Notes under the pieces: model-generated
Told to the model about the DNA's origin: nothing
Database searches by the model: none
The model's input: only the letters and a program-made list of their open reading frames with translations
NCBI GenBank assembly: GCA_030043815.1
Contig: JASHWX010000104.1
Span: 1 to 5,422 of the forward strand
Direction: 5' to 3'
Origin: Candidatus Rhabdochlamydia sp.
GTDB taxonomy: Bacteria > Chlamydiota > Chlamydiia > Chlamydiales > Rhabdochlamydiaceae
Length of the DNA: 5,422 nucleotides
Shown here: positions 1 through 5,422 of the stretch, piece after piece
How the letters are laid out: every line of letters begins with the position of its first letter
Position numbering within the stretch: position 1 is the stretch's first letter
Made by a program: the position numbers and the translations under genes

Positions 1-1320
1 AAAGGCCTCACCGTCAATCCGCGCGTTAAAACAAGCCTTGCCCCAGGATCGCGCGTCGTCACTGATTATCTCGAAAAGACAGGGCTGCAGACTTATCTCA
101 ACGCCCTCGGATTTAATCTCGTCGCCTACGGATGCACCACATGCATCGGCAATAGCGGGCCCTTGGACGAAACGATTGAAAACGCCATTCGAGAACATGA
201 TCTCATCGCAGCCAGCGTGCTCAGCGGCAACCGCAACTTTGAGGCGCGCATTCACGGCGCAGTGAAAGCGAATTTTCTGATGTCGCCCCCGCTCGTCGTC
301 GCTTTGGCCATTGCAGGAAGGGTCGATATCGATCTCGACAAAGAACCGCTCGGATTCGATAAAGACCGCAAACCCGTCTACTTAAAAGACATTTGGCCCT
401 CCGATCGCGAGATCCATGAGGCCATCGCCAAAGGACTGCAGCCTGAAATGTTCAAAAAACGGTATGCCCACGTCCTCGATGACAACCCCTTGTGGAAAAA
501 AATCCACGTCAAAAAAGGCGCACAGTACGCCTGGGATCTTAAGAGCACCTACATCCAGCAGCCCCCTTTCTTCGAAAACTTTACGCCAGAATTGCCCAAG
601 CAAAAAGAGCTCAAAGGAATGAGGGCCTTGGCGCTATTTGGCGATTCGATCACCACCGATCACATTTCCCCTGCAGGCGCATTTAAAGCCAATACCCCTG
701 CCGGCAAATACTTGGTCTCGCTCGGGGTCAATGAACCCGATTTCAACAGCTACGGAAGCAGGCGCGGCAACCACAACATCATGATGCGCGGCACCTTTGC
801 CAACGTCCGCATCCGCAACCTGATGGTCCCGGGCAAAGAAGGGGGTTTTACCAAGCTCATGCCCGAGGGCAAGGAAATGCCCATCTTCGATGCCTGCCAA
901 ATTTACGCCCAAAAAAATGTTCCTCTCATCGTCTTTGCGGGCAAGGACTACGGCATGGGCAGCTCGCGCGACTGGGCCGCCAAAGGGACCGCGCTTCTCG
1001 GCGTTCGCGCCGTCGTCGCCCGCAGCTTTGAGCGCATCCACCGCAGCAACCTCGTCGGCATGGGCGTCCTCCCCCTTCAATTCAAGAACGACGACAGCTG
1101 GGAAAAGCTCGGCATCAAAGGCGATGAAATATTTGCATTAAAAGGGCTGGATAAAGATCTTCGCCCTCGCCAAGAAGTCATGCTCGAGATCGACCGCGGC
1201 GGCAAAGTCGATCAAGTCCCCTTGATCGCCCGCCTCGATACCCCGATCGATATCGAATATTATCATCACGGAGGCATCTTGCCATACGTCCTGCGCCAGA
1301 TTATCAAGGAGAAAAAATGA
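1..1320 (+). CDS. acnA: Aconitate hydratase, C-terminal half (5' end outside window)
   Basis: Aconitase isomerises citrate to isocitrate via cis-aconitate in the cytosolic TCA cycle, using a [4Fe-4S] cluster. The frame is open from base 1, so the gene begins upstream; 439 codons plus TGA are visible, about half of the usual ~890 residues of the AcnA/IRP1 type. Numbering from base 1: the cluster ligand pair GCTTCIGNSG gives Cys45 and Cys48, and the third Cys must lie upstream. The swivel domain begins near residue 205 with GDSITTDHISPAG (214-226), then YGSRRGNH (251-258) and the active-site loop YGMGSSRDWAAKG, with the catalytic-type Ser and Arg of GSSRDW at 320-325. No key residue of this half is missing. 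The TTG at 163 is not a start, because cluster-binding sequence precedes it in frame. The stop overlaps the next gene by ATGA. Identity is secure; AcnA rather than AcnB follows from the motif order. Confidence 0.97.
   Translation, partial: KGLTVNPRVKTSLAPGSRVVTDYLEKTGLQTYLNALGFNLVAYGCTTCIGNSGPLDETIENAIREHDLIAASVLSGNRNFEARIHGAVKANFLMSPPLVVALAIAGRVDIDLDKEPLGFDKDRKPVYLKDIWPSDREIHEAIAKGLQPEMFKKRYAHVLDDNPLWKKIHVKKGAQYAWDLKSTYIQQPPFFENFTPELPKQKELKGMRALALFGDSITTDHISPAGAFKANTPAGKYLVSLGVNEPDFNSYGSRRGNHNIMMRGTFANVRIRNLMVPGKEGGFTKLMPEGKEMPIFDACQIYAQKNVPLIVFAGKDYGMGSSRDWAAKGTALLGVRAVVARSFERIHRSNLVGMGVLPLQFKNDDSWEKLGIKGDEIFALKGLDKDLRPRQEVMLEIDRGGKVDQVPLIARLDTPIDIEYYHHGGILPYVLRQIIKEKK
1306..1311 (+). promoter_or_regulatory. 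Ribosome binding site of the surface-protein gene
   Basis: AAGGAG lies inside the last codons of acnA, five A residues before the ATG at 1317. It fixes the start of the downstream gene and, with the ATGA overlap, indicates coupled translation from one transcript. Confidence 0.85.
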
Positions 1321-3251
1321 AGAAAACGTTAAGCACGGCTGCGTGTATTTTGACAGTGTTAGGATGGGCAGAAGATTCTGCAGTCGCGAGGAGCCATCAC
1401 CGGCCGATGCGCGTCCAAGCGCGACACATCGAAGGAAACGGGATCGGGTATAATCAAGGGTACACGACACTCGAGGGTTTCTTCTCGCCGCCCACTCTCT
1501 GGAATGAACACTGGCTTCCTCTCTTGGATGTGCGGATGCATCTTTTCAATAACGGAAAGCCTGCATTAAACGCCGGCGCCGGCGTGCGGTATCTCTCTTC
1601 TTCTCGCATCTGGGGCGCCAACGCCTACTACGATTACCGCAAAACATCGCGCCAACATTACAACCAGGTCTCTATCGGGTTTGAGTCGCTAGGCCGCTTG
1701 TGGGACTTTCGGCTGAACGGGTATCTTCCCGTTGGATGCAAGCAGAGCCACCTCTTCGGCGATCCCTCATTCGATGGCTTTGAAGGCCATTACGCCTATT
1801 TGCGGCGTAAACTCGAATTTGCGATGAAAGGAGTCAATGCGGAAGCGGGCATCCATGTCAACAAAAACAAGCACACTCACCTTTATTTTGCGGGAGGGCC
1901 TTATTTTCTTGAAGGAAGGGGAAGGCAGGCTTGGGGTGGACAGCTGCGCGGGGCAATTGACATCGATGAGTATATCCGGCTCGAAGCCAACGTTTCCTAT
2001 GACAATGTCTTCAAATGGATTGGACAAGGGCAGATCAGCGCGATTCTCCCTTTTGGAAAAAAACGCACGGTGAAAAGCACCTCTCTTATCCTTGCCGATC
2101 GTTTAGTGCAGAATGTGGACCGCTTTGAGATCATCCCCGTCGACCGGATGCACAAGCACACGAAAGCGATAGACCCTCAAACGGGAAGTCCCTATTATTT
2201 TCTCTTTGTCGACAATACGAGCCACTCGAAAGGAACCTATGAATCGCCGTTTCATTCCCTCCTTGATGCGCAAAGCGCCTCGTCTCCCTACGACGTGATT
2301 TACGTCCTCCCGGGCGATGGGACATCGAAAGGGATGAACGAAAGCTTTATCATGCAGGATGGACAGAAAATCTGGGGAGCAGGGACCGATCAGACATTAG
2401 CGACCCCATTGGGCACCCTGAAGATCCCTCGCGAGGCCAGCGTTCCCCCTGTGATCACTCTTGGGATCCAGCTGGGCAATCATTGCGAAGTCATAGGAGT
2501 GCACATCGATGGGACGCAAGGATGCCCTGCCATTTACGGCGAGGCAATTCGAGATGTCCTGATACAAAACAATGTCATTACCAACTGCCAGGTAGCAGGC
2601 GGATTATCGGCAGTCACTTTGCAAAACTGCCAAGGAAACTTGGTGATTGCGAATAACCAGATCTCAAAGACAATCGATGGCGGAGCCATTGCTGTTTCAG
2701 ATGCATCGGTTCTTGTCAATGCCACAGTGCAGATCCAAAACAATCAGATCTTCTCTAACGCTAACACAGTGTATACCGTGAGCGTCAACCACGGCGGCCC
2801 AGGCACTGTGTCGGCAGTGATTCAAAACAACACCATTCAACAAAACAACAGAGACGGCATCTTTATAGGCTATGACAGCTTCACTGTACCGGCGTTCGGG
2901 GCCCTCTGCGGCAAAGTCATCGGCAACACGGTGACCGACAATCAGTTCGGTTTCGGATTGCAGGTCCAGACCCACTTCGATGTGAAAGTGAACGTCGATG
3001 TAGAGTCCAACACGTTCATCGGCAATGAAATGGGAGGAGTGTATCTATTCTCAGCAGGCAATGAAGAGGCCGCCAAACTGCTTAATAATGTCAGCTTAAA
3101 TAACGCGGGCAACCCCGGCTACATCTTTGAATGCATTGACGGCATTCTACAAGTGGAGAACTTGTCTCAGTTCAGTCAGTTCAACCAAGGAAGCATTGAA
3201 GAACTTGGCTCTGTCTCCACCACAAGCGAAGTTGATTGCAATTGCCATTAG
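1317..3251 (+). CDS. Inverse autotransporter-like outer-membrane protein with C-terminal beta-helix
   Basis: Predicted secreted surface protein of 644 residues. Residues 1-24 form a signal peptide (MKK, hydrophobic core, probable cleavage after AVA-24). Residues about 42-247 resemble the inverse-autotransporter (intimin/invasin-type) beta-barrel: a GIGYNQGYTTLEGFFSP opening, alternating aromatic strands, NAGAGVRYL, WGANAYYDYRKT (99-110), FRLNGYLPVG (131-140), and a closing strand ISAILPFG (240-247). After a linker, FVDNTSHSKGTYESPFHSL (297-315), YDVIYVLPGDGT (325-336) and DGQKIWGAG (348-356) match the entry segment of secreted right-handed beta-helix proteins. Residues about 388-615 hold repeated rungs with an Asn-Asn-hydrophobic motif. 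The tail is CNCH. Barrel first, passenger second is the inverse-autotransporter order, so the helix should face outward. The start is set by AAGGAG at 1306. The domain calls come from motif reading, not a profile search. A role in adhesion is inference. Confidence 0.84.
   Translation: MKKTLSTAACILTVLGWAEDSAVARSHHRPMRVQARHIEGNGIGYNQGYTTLEGFFSPPTLWNEHWLPLLDVRMHLFNNGKPALNAGAGVRYLSSSRIWGANAYYDYRKTSRQHYNQVSIGFESLGRLWDFRLNGYLPVGCKQSHLFGDPSFDGFEGHYAYLRRKLEFAMKGVNAEAGIHVNKNKHTHLYFAGGPYFLEGRGRQAWGGQLRGAIDIDEYIRLEANVSYDNVFKWIGQGQISAILPFGKKRTVKSTSLILADRLVQNVDRFEIIPVDRMHKHTKAIDPQTGSPYYFLFVDNTSHSKGTYESPFHSLLDAQSASSPYDVIYVLPGDGTSKGMNESFIMQDGQKIWGAGTDQTLATPLGTLKIPREASVPPVITLGIQLGNHCEVIGVHIDGTQGCPAIYGEAIRDVLIQNNVITNCQVAGGLSAVTLQNCQGNLVIANNQISKTIDGGAIAVSDASVLVNATVQIQNNQIFSNANTVYTVSVNHGGPGTVSAVIQNNTIQQNNRDGIFIGYDSFTVPAFGALCGKVIGNTVTDNQFGFGLQVQTHFDVKVNVDVESNTFIGNEMGGVYLFSAGNEEAAKLLNNVSLNNAGNPGYIFECIDGILQVENLSQFSQFNQGSIEELGSVSTTSEVDCNCH
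2566..3093 (+). repeat. Protein-level beta-helix rung repeats (Asn ladder)
   Basis: Seven rungs carry a hydrophobic-x-x/N-N-x-hydrophobic motif at residues 416 (IQNNVI), 444 (IANNQI), 473 (IQNNQI), 502 (IQNNTI), 534 (VIGNTV), 562 (VESNTF) and 588 (LLNNVS). Spacing is 28, 29, 29, 32, 28 and 26 residues. Several copies also share nucleotide similarity around GATCCAAAACAA, so at least some arose by duplication. Stacked Asn side chains are typical of right-handed beta-helices. Confidence 0.75.
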
Positions 3252-3287
3252 AGCCAGTTGCAAAACTCCAGTGCATGGAAAAAACGA

Positions 3288-3350
3288 TGATTTTGAGTCA
3301 GTTTGCCACCCCGCACCCGAGCACATACTCAAAATTAAAGGAATAATTTT
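3288..3350 (+). repeat. Overlapping inverted repeats in acnA/surface-gene 3' spacer
   Basis: The 141-bp spacer 3252-3392 contains two overlapping inverted repeats. The first pairs TGATTTTGAGT (3288-3298) with ACTCAAAATTA (3327-3337), 11 bp including one G-U, around a 28-nt C-rich loop. The second pairs AAAATTA (3331-3337) with TAATTTT (3344-3350) around a 6-nt loop. They share bases 3331-3337 and cannot form together. Neither is GC-rich and no clean T-run follows, so neither is a convincing intrinsic terminator; mRNA 3'-end stabilisation is possible. No other gene is seen here. Confidence 0.45.
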
Positions 3351-3352
3351 AA

Positions 3353-3382
3353 TTAGAAATAAATCGCTTGATCAAGTATACT
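3353..3382 (+). promoter_or_regulatory. Probable sigma-70-type promoter of tRNA-Leu
   Basis: TATACT (3377-3382) is a good -10 box placed so that transcription would start near 3389, a few bases before the mature tRNA 5' end at 3393. The best -35 at standard distance is only TTAGAA (3353-3358, 18-bp spacer, 3 of 6 matches). The -10 is the stronger half of the call. Confidence 0.45.
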
Positions 3383-3392
3383 CTATCGCTTT

Positions 3393-3476
3393 GCCGATGT
3401 GGCGGAATTGGTAGACGCGGTAGACTCAAAATCTACTTCTAGCGATAGAGTGCTGGTTCGAGTCCAGTCATCGGCA
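3393..3476 (+). tRNA. tRNA-Leu (anticodon CAA, reads UUG)
   Basis: All arms fold. Acceptor GCCGATG (3393-3399) pairs with CATCGGC (3469-3475), with discriminator A at 3476 as expected for leucine. The D arm contains GGCGGAATTGGTAGACGC. The anticodon stem GTAGA/TCTAC encloses loop CTCAAAA, with anticodon CAA at 3427-3429. The long class II variable arm (3437-3451) has stem TCTA/TAGA and loop GCGA. The T arm is GCTGG, TTCGAGT, CCAGT. The 84-nt length suits a class II tRNA. The 3' CCA is not encoded and must be added enzymatically. A terminator follows after six bases, so this is a single-gene unit. A class II tRNA 3' end is a common integration site, but no second copy of it is visible in the window. 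Confidence 0.98.
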
Positions 3477-3482
3477 AACGAC

Positions 3483-3509
3483 AACTCCCCCTAATGGGGG
3501 GAGTTTTTT
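3483..3509 (+). terminator. Intrinsic terminator of tRNA-Leu
   Basis: AACTCCCCC (3483-3491) pairs perfectly with GGGGGAGTT (3497-3505) around loop TAATG, and the T-run continues to 3509. Outer bases CGAC (3479-3482) and GTCG (3510-3513) could extend the stem around a TTTT bulge. The hairpin lies ten bases beyond the stop of the convergent minus-strand gene and may also end that transcript, although on that strand it is followed by GTCGTTTG, a poor T-tract. Confidence 0.9.
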
Positions 3510-3518
3510 GTCGATTTT

Positions 3519-4997
3519 TCAGAAAGAGTAATTATAGTAGATTCTCGAATCAACGTACGCTTTTTTCAAGATTTCCATAGCTACGGAGTTTTTTGCCTCA
3601 TTCGCATGCTCGATCGCAGATTTTGCGTAGTATTCTGATATAAAATCGAAACGCGCTCCTCGATCGATCAAACGTTGCAAAAACTTGCCATCCTTGTCAC
3701 ACGCAGCAGCGATATGCATAGGCGCGAACCCTTGGTTGTTGAACAGTTCGTAGTTTGCGCCATAATTCAACAGAAGTTCGAAAAGTTTGAAATCTTCTTT
3801 TAAGATAGAATAATGCAGAGCCGTGTTTCCCGCATCATCGGAGTCATTGATAGAATATATTCCGCTTTTCAACCCCTCTTCAATCGTTTGCAAATCACAT
3901 GACACAATGGCGTGATGAAGCAGCGGTATCTTCTGCTCCTCATCTAGCCTTTTTAGCGGCTTCCATGGAAGACACGGATTTTCCAATACGTCATGCGTTT
4001 TCAACCATTCATATAAAGCTTTGTCGCCAAAGAGGGGCTCATCACCATATGGCGCCCCTATAGGATCAGGAACTTGAAACCATTGATCCTCGTCAGGTTG
4101 CTCCTCTCTTCTAAACTGAGTAACGCGATGAGAAAATACGTCATAATCTTTTGCTTCAACTGTTCCTGAATAGCACATTGGCAGTCTGCAGGGAGAAGTA
4201 TTGGGTTTCCGCAACAGAAAACGATTCAATGAGTGACTAGGAACGCTACCTTGATAAGGTTGAGCAACGAAAGGGGCCAATGTACTGATAAAAAGTTGAG
4301 TCAGTTGTTTGTTAAAAAAATGAGTGTGGATATTTCTAAAGCCTTCGATGTTCCAAGCTTCTTCCATATTTTGTTCTTCATTGAGGAAGAAAAAACCATC
4401 GATGAGGAGATGGCCTGTTTTTGGCCGAAGCAAGTCATAAGTTTGCACAAAGGTGCCGACAGGGTCTGCCAAATGGCGAAAACTAAAACGGGAAACGGCA
4501 AGGTCGATTTTGCCGCTTAATTCGAGATTTCTCTCTTTCAATTGATCGGTGAGATCTTCGATTTTGAAGCTGCCTAAGGAGTAGATTTGACAGAGCCCCT
4601 CTTCAAAGGGTGTCTCCGTAGAATTTTTTTCTCCCCTGACACCGATGATATGAATCCGGATGTCTCGCGGCAAATCCTTTTGTGCATTTAAAAACTTAGC
4701 CATTGATTGGATCCATTGAAAATCCCCTGCCCCGATATCGAGAATATAAAAATCTTTTTGATCCTTGTCGGCTTCCCTAATGATGGCTTTCATCAACGCC
4801 TGCTCTTTCACGCCGCAGAGTTGATACTTCGTATCCCCGTCAATCCTCCAATTCTCACGAGAAATTTCCTTTTTGGAAATCGCTTCAAAAGAGCTCGAAA
4901 TGAGAGACTTAAGCTCATCGGGCCTCTGCTTGGGATCAAGCATAATTGCTGTGTTTTGCGCAACTAACTGATTATTATTAGATTGAGTAATTACCAT
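3519..4997 (-). CDS. Class I methyltransferase-like / ankyrin-repeat fusion protein
   Basis: A 492-residue protein from the chosen start. Residues about 60-205 look like a Rossmann SAM-dependent methyltransferase: motif I YILDIGAGDF (84-93), a strand RIHIIGV (114-120), a motif IV-like DLAVSRFSFRHLADP (165-179), and GHLLIDGFF (195-203) after a DLLRPKTG turn, in the order of class I enzymes. Residues about 205-350 are unrecognised. From about 357 to 482 come three to four ankyrin repeats: LLHHAIVSCDLQTIEEGLKSG, GNTALHYSI..LLLNYGANYE (390-417), GFAPMHIAAACD..LIDRGARFD (423-451), and a degenerate last copy. There is no signal peptide or membrane segment. Ankyrin repeats bind proteins and often mark host-directed effectors in intracellular bacteria; substrate and secretion are unknown. 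ATG at 4997 is preferred over the in-frame ATG at 5036 because AAGGA sits eight bases before it and a promoter overlaps the longer start. Transcribed alone, convergent to the tRNA. Confidence 0.85.
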   Translation of the reverse strand: MVITQSNNNQLVAQNTAIMLDPKQRPDELKSLISSSFEAISKKEISRENWRIDGDTKYQLCGVKEQALMKAIIREADKDQKDFYILDIGAGDFQWIQSMAKFLNAQKDLPRDIRIHIIGVRGEKNSTETPFEEGLCQIYSLGSFKIEDLTDQLKERNLELSGKIDLAVSRFSFRHLADPVGTFVQTYDLLRPKTGHLLIDGFFFLNEEQNMEEAWNIEGFRNIHTHFFNKQLTQLFISTLAPFVAQPYQGSVPSHSLNRFLLRKPNTSPCRLPMCYSGTVEAKDYDVFSHRVTQFRREEQPDEDQWFQVPDPIGAPYGDEPLFGDKALYEWLKTHDVLENPCLPWKPLKRLDEEQKIPLLHHAIVSCDLQTIEEGLKSGIYSINDSDDAGNTALHYSILKEDFKLFELLLNYGANYELFNNQGFAPMHIAAACDKDGKFLQRLIDRGARFDFISEYYAKSAIEHANEAKNSVAMEILKKAYVDSRIYYNYSF

Positions 4998-5005
4998 ATA
5001 AAAAT

Positions 5006-5010
5006 TCCTT
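5006..5010 (-). promoter_or_regulatory. Ribosome binding site deciding the start of the methyltransferase-ankyrin gene
   Basis: On the minus strand AAGGA is followed by eight bases and then ATG (4997-4995). No comparable site precedes the alternative in-frame ATG at 5036, whose upstream bases are nearly all A/T. Confidence 0.8.
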
Positions 5011-5027
5011 TTAATTATTCTATTTAT

Positions 5028-5056
5028 ATTATACATAATTAATGAATATAAATTAA
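5028..5056 (-). promoter_or_regulatory. Probable promoter of the methyltransferase-ankyrin gene
   Basis: On the minus strand there is a perfect TATAAT (+ strand 5028-5033), with TTAATT (5051-5056) 17 bp upstream as a partial -35 (3 of 6). Transcription would begin near 5021, leaving a leader of about 24 nt before the ATG at 4997. The longer start at 5036 would lie upstream of the transcript. Chance TATAAT matches are common in DNA this AT-rich, so the call rests on spacing and position. Confidence 0.5.
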
Positions 5057-5148
5057 CTATAATTTGAGAAAAAAATATTTCTTAATGACATGGGCCTCTT
5101 CAACTTTTTCGAAGTCGACAAGTCTTCTTCTTAAGCAACGATTTTTTG

Positions 5149-5154
5149 TATAAT
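5149..5154 (+). promoter_or_regulatory. Candidate -10 box of the dinD-like gene
   Basis: A perfect TATAAT precedes the gene and would start transcription near 5161. No recognisable -35 lies at the right distance (sequence there is TTCTTC-like), and no LexA-type operator (CTGT-N8-ACAG or GAAC-N4-GTTC) is seen, so SOS control cannot be argued from this region. The rest of the 211-bp divergent spacer (4998-5208) is very AT-rich and shows no supported gene. Confidence 0.35.
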
Positions 5155-5208
5155 TTTTTTTTGCTTTGTGGCTAAATGGTGTCAATTGAGTTTATACATG
5201 GGTTAATT

Positions 5209-5422
5209 ATGAAAAAGGACACTATTGTAAAGTTGACAAAAAATTTTGAAGAAAGCGCACATGTTGAAGCAGGGATTGAGTACTGGTTTGCAAGAGATAT
5301 TCAAGTATTACTCGAGTATGAAGAATGGCGAAATTTTTGTAATGTCATTGAAAAGGCAAAAATTGCTTGCCAGAAATCCAGGCGTATTTGCAGAGACCAT
5401 TTTGTTGACGTCAACAAAATGG
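5209..5422 (+). CDS. dinD: DinD-like (DNA damage-inducible protein D family) protein, N-terminal part
   Basis: 71 complete codons are visible and the gene runs off the right edge; the family is roughly 270-300 residues. The N-terminus fits the DinD pattern: EYWFARDIQVLLEYEEW (24-40), FCNVIEKAKIAC (43-54), then DHFVDVNKM (63-71), which in the family continues into a conserved Val and the rest of the domain. E. coli DinD is SOS-induced and acts on RecA filaments; relatives are common on plasmids, prophages and other accessory DNA, so the biological role here is uncertain. The start at 5209 has only a weak TGGG six bases upstream. An in-frame ATG at 5176 would add 11 residues (MVSIEFIHGLI) and cannot be excluded, but the shorter form better fits the family's short N-terminal tail. 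Composition is clearly more AT-rich than acnA. The last 26 bases form a perfect palindrome. Confidence 0.85.
   Translation, partial: MKKDTIVKLTKNFEESAHVEAGIEYWFARDIQVLLEYEEWRNFCNVIEKAKIACQKSRRICRDHFVDVNKM
5397..5422. repeat. Perfect 26-bp palindrome at the window edge, inside dinD
   Basis: The left half CCATTTTGTTGAC (5397-5409) is followed directly by its exact reverse complement (5410-5422) with no spacer. It encodes the family-typical DHFVDVNKM, so the sequence is coding and in frame throughout. Whether it extends beyond 26 bp cannot be seen. Confidence 0.95.

Noticed and set aside
634..1080. Long open frame antisense to acnA (148 codons)
   Set aside because: It lies fully inside a well-conserved aconitase coding region of high GC, where antisense frames stay open by codon bias; no ribosome binding site or recognisable domain.
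1317..1350. Lipoprotein signal at Cys10 of the surface protein
   Set aside because: The residues before Cys10 (TAA) do not make a proper lipobox and the hydrophobic core continues after it; an AVA cleavage site at 22-24 fits better.
3127..3414. Plus-strand frame running from the end of the surface-protein gene into tRNA-Leu
   Set aside because: Out-of-frame with the surface-protein gene, crosses the spacer and ends in the tRNA; no ribosome binding site and no familiar motif.
3455..3476. tRNA-Leu 3' end as an attachment site
   Set aside because: No second copy of the T-arm/acceptor sequence and no integrase in the window; kept only as a possibility outside it.
5085..5153. Small plus-strand ORF (22 codons) in the divergent spacer
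   Set aside because: No ribosome binding site, and its end overlaps the candidate -10 box of the dinD-like gene.
5090..5208. LexA operator upstream of dinD
   Set aside because: Neither CTGT-N8-ACAG nor GAAC-N4-GTTC is present; short palindromes TTCGAA (5108-5113) and GTCGAC (5114-5119) are not LexA-like.
1..5422. CRISPR array, insertion sequence or riboswitch
   Set aside because: No regularly spaced direct repeats, no transposase-like reading frame with terminal repeats, and no recognisable aptamer core were seen on either strand.

Overview
The window looks like part of a genome from an environmental (Parachlamydiales-like) chlamydia. This is inferred from three things: an inverse-autotransporter-type outer-membrane protein with a beta-helix passenger, an enzyme-ankyrin fusion of the kind seen in intracellular bacteria, and an aconitase gene, which Chlamydiaceae lack but amoeba-associated chlamydiae keep. 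No 16S or other taxonomic marker is present, so the assignment is tentative.

Layout. Positions 1-1320 (+) hold the C-terminal half of an aconitase (acnA), which runs off the left edge. It overlaps by 4 nt (ATGA) with a 644-residue surface-protein gene at 1317-3251 (+): signal peptide, inverse-autotransporter beta-barrel, then a right-handed beta-helix. A 141-bp AT-rich spacer with overlapping inverted repeats leads to a tRNA-Leu(CAA) gene at 3393-3476 (+), followed at once by a strong intrinsic terminator at 3483-3509. Convergent to it is a methyltransferase-ankyrin fusion gene (minus strand, stop at 3519). Its better start is at 4997, giving 492 aa, because a good Shine-Dalgarno precedes that ATG and the likely promoter lies over the longer start at 5036. 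A very AT-rich divergent intergenic region (4998-5208) separates it from the first 71 codons of a dinD-like gene (+), which is cut by the right edge.

Base composition falls sharply from left to right: one acnA line (961-1020) is 45/60 G+C and one line of the divergent intergenic region (5041-5100) is 13/60. The left half reads as core metabolism plus surface protein. The part beyond the tRNA (ankyrin effector candidate, DinD-like protein) reads as accessory DNA.

Most notable signals: the beta-helix passenger on an N-terminal inverse-autotransporter barrel and its translational coupling to a TCA-cycle enzyme; the class I methyltransferase-ankyrin fusion; an 11-bp inverted repeat between the tRNA 5' flank and its variable arm; and a perfect 26-bp palindrome inside dinD that ends exactly at the window edge.
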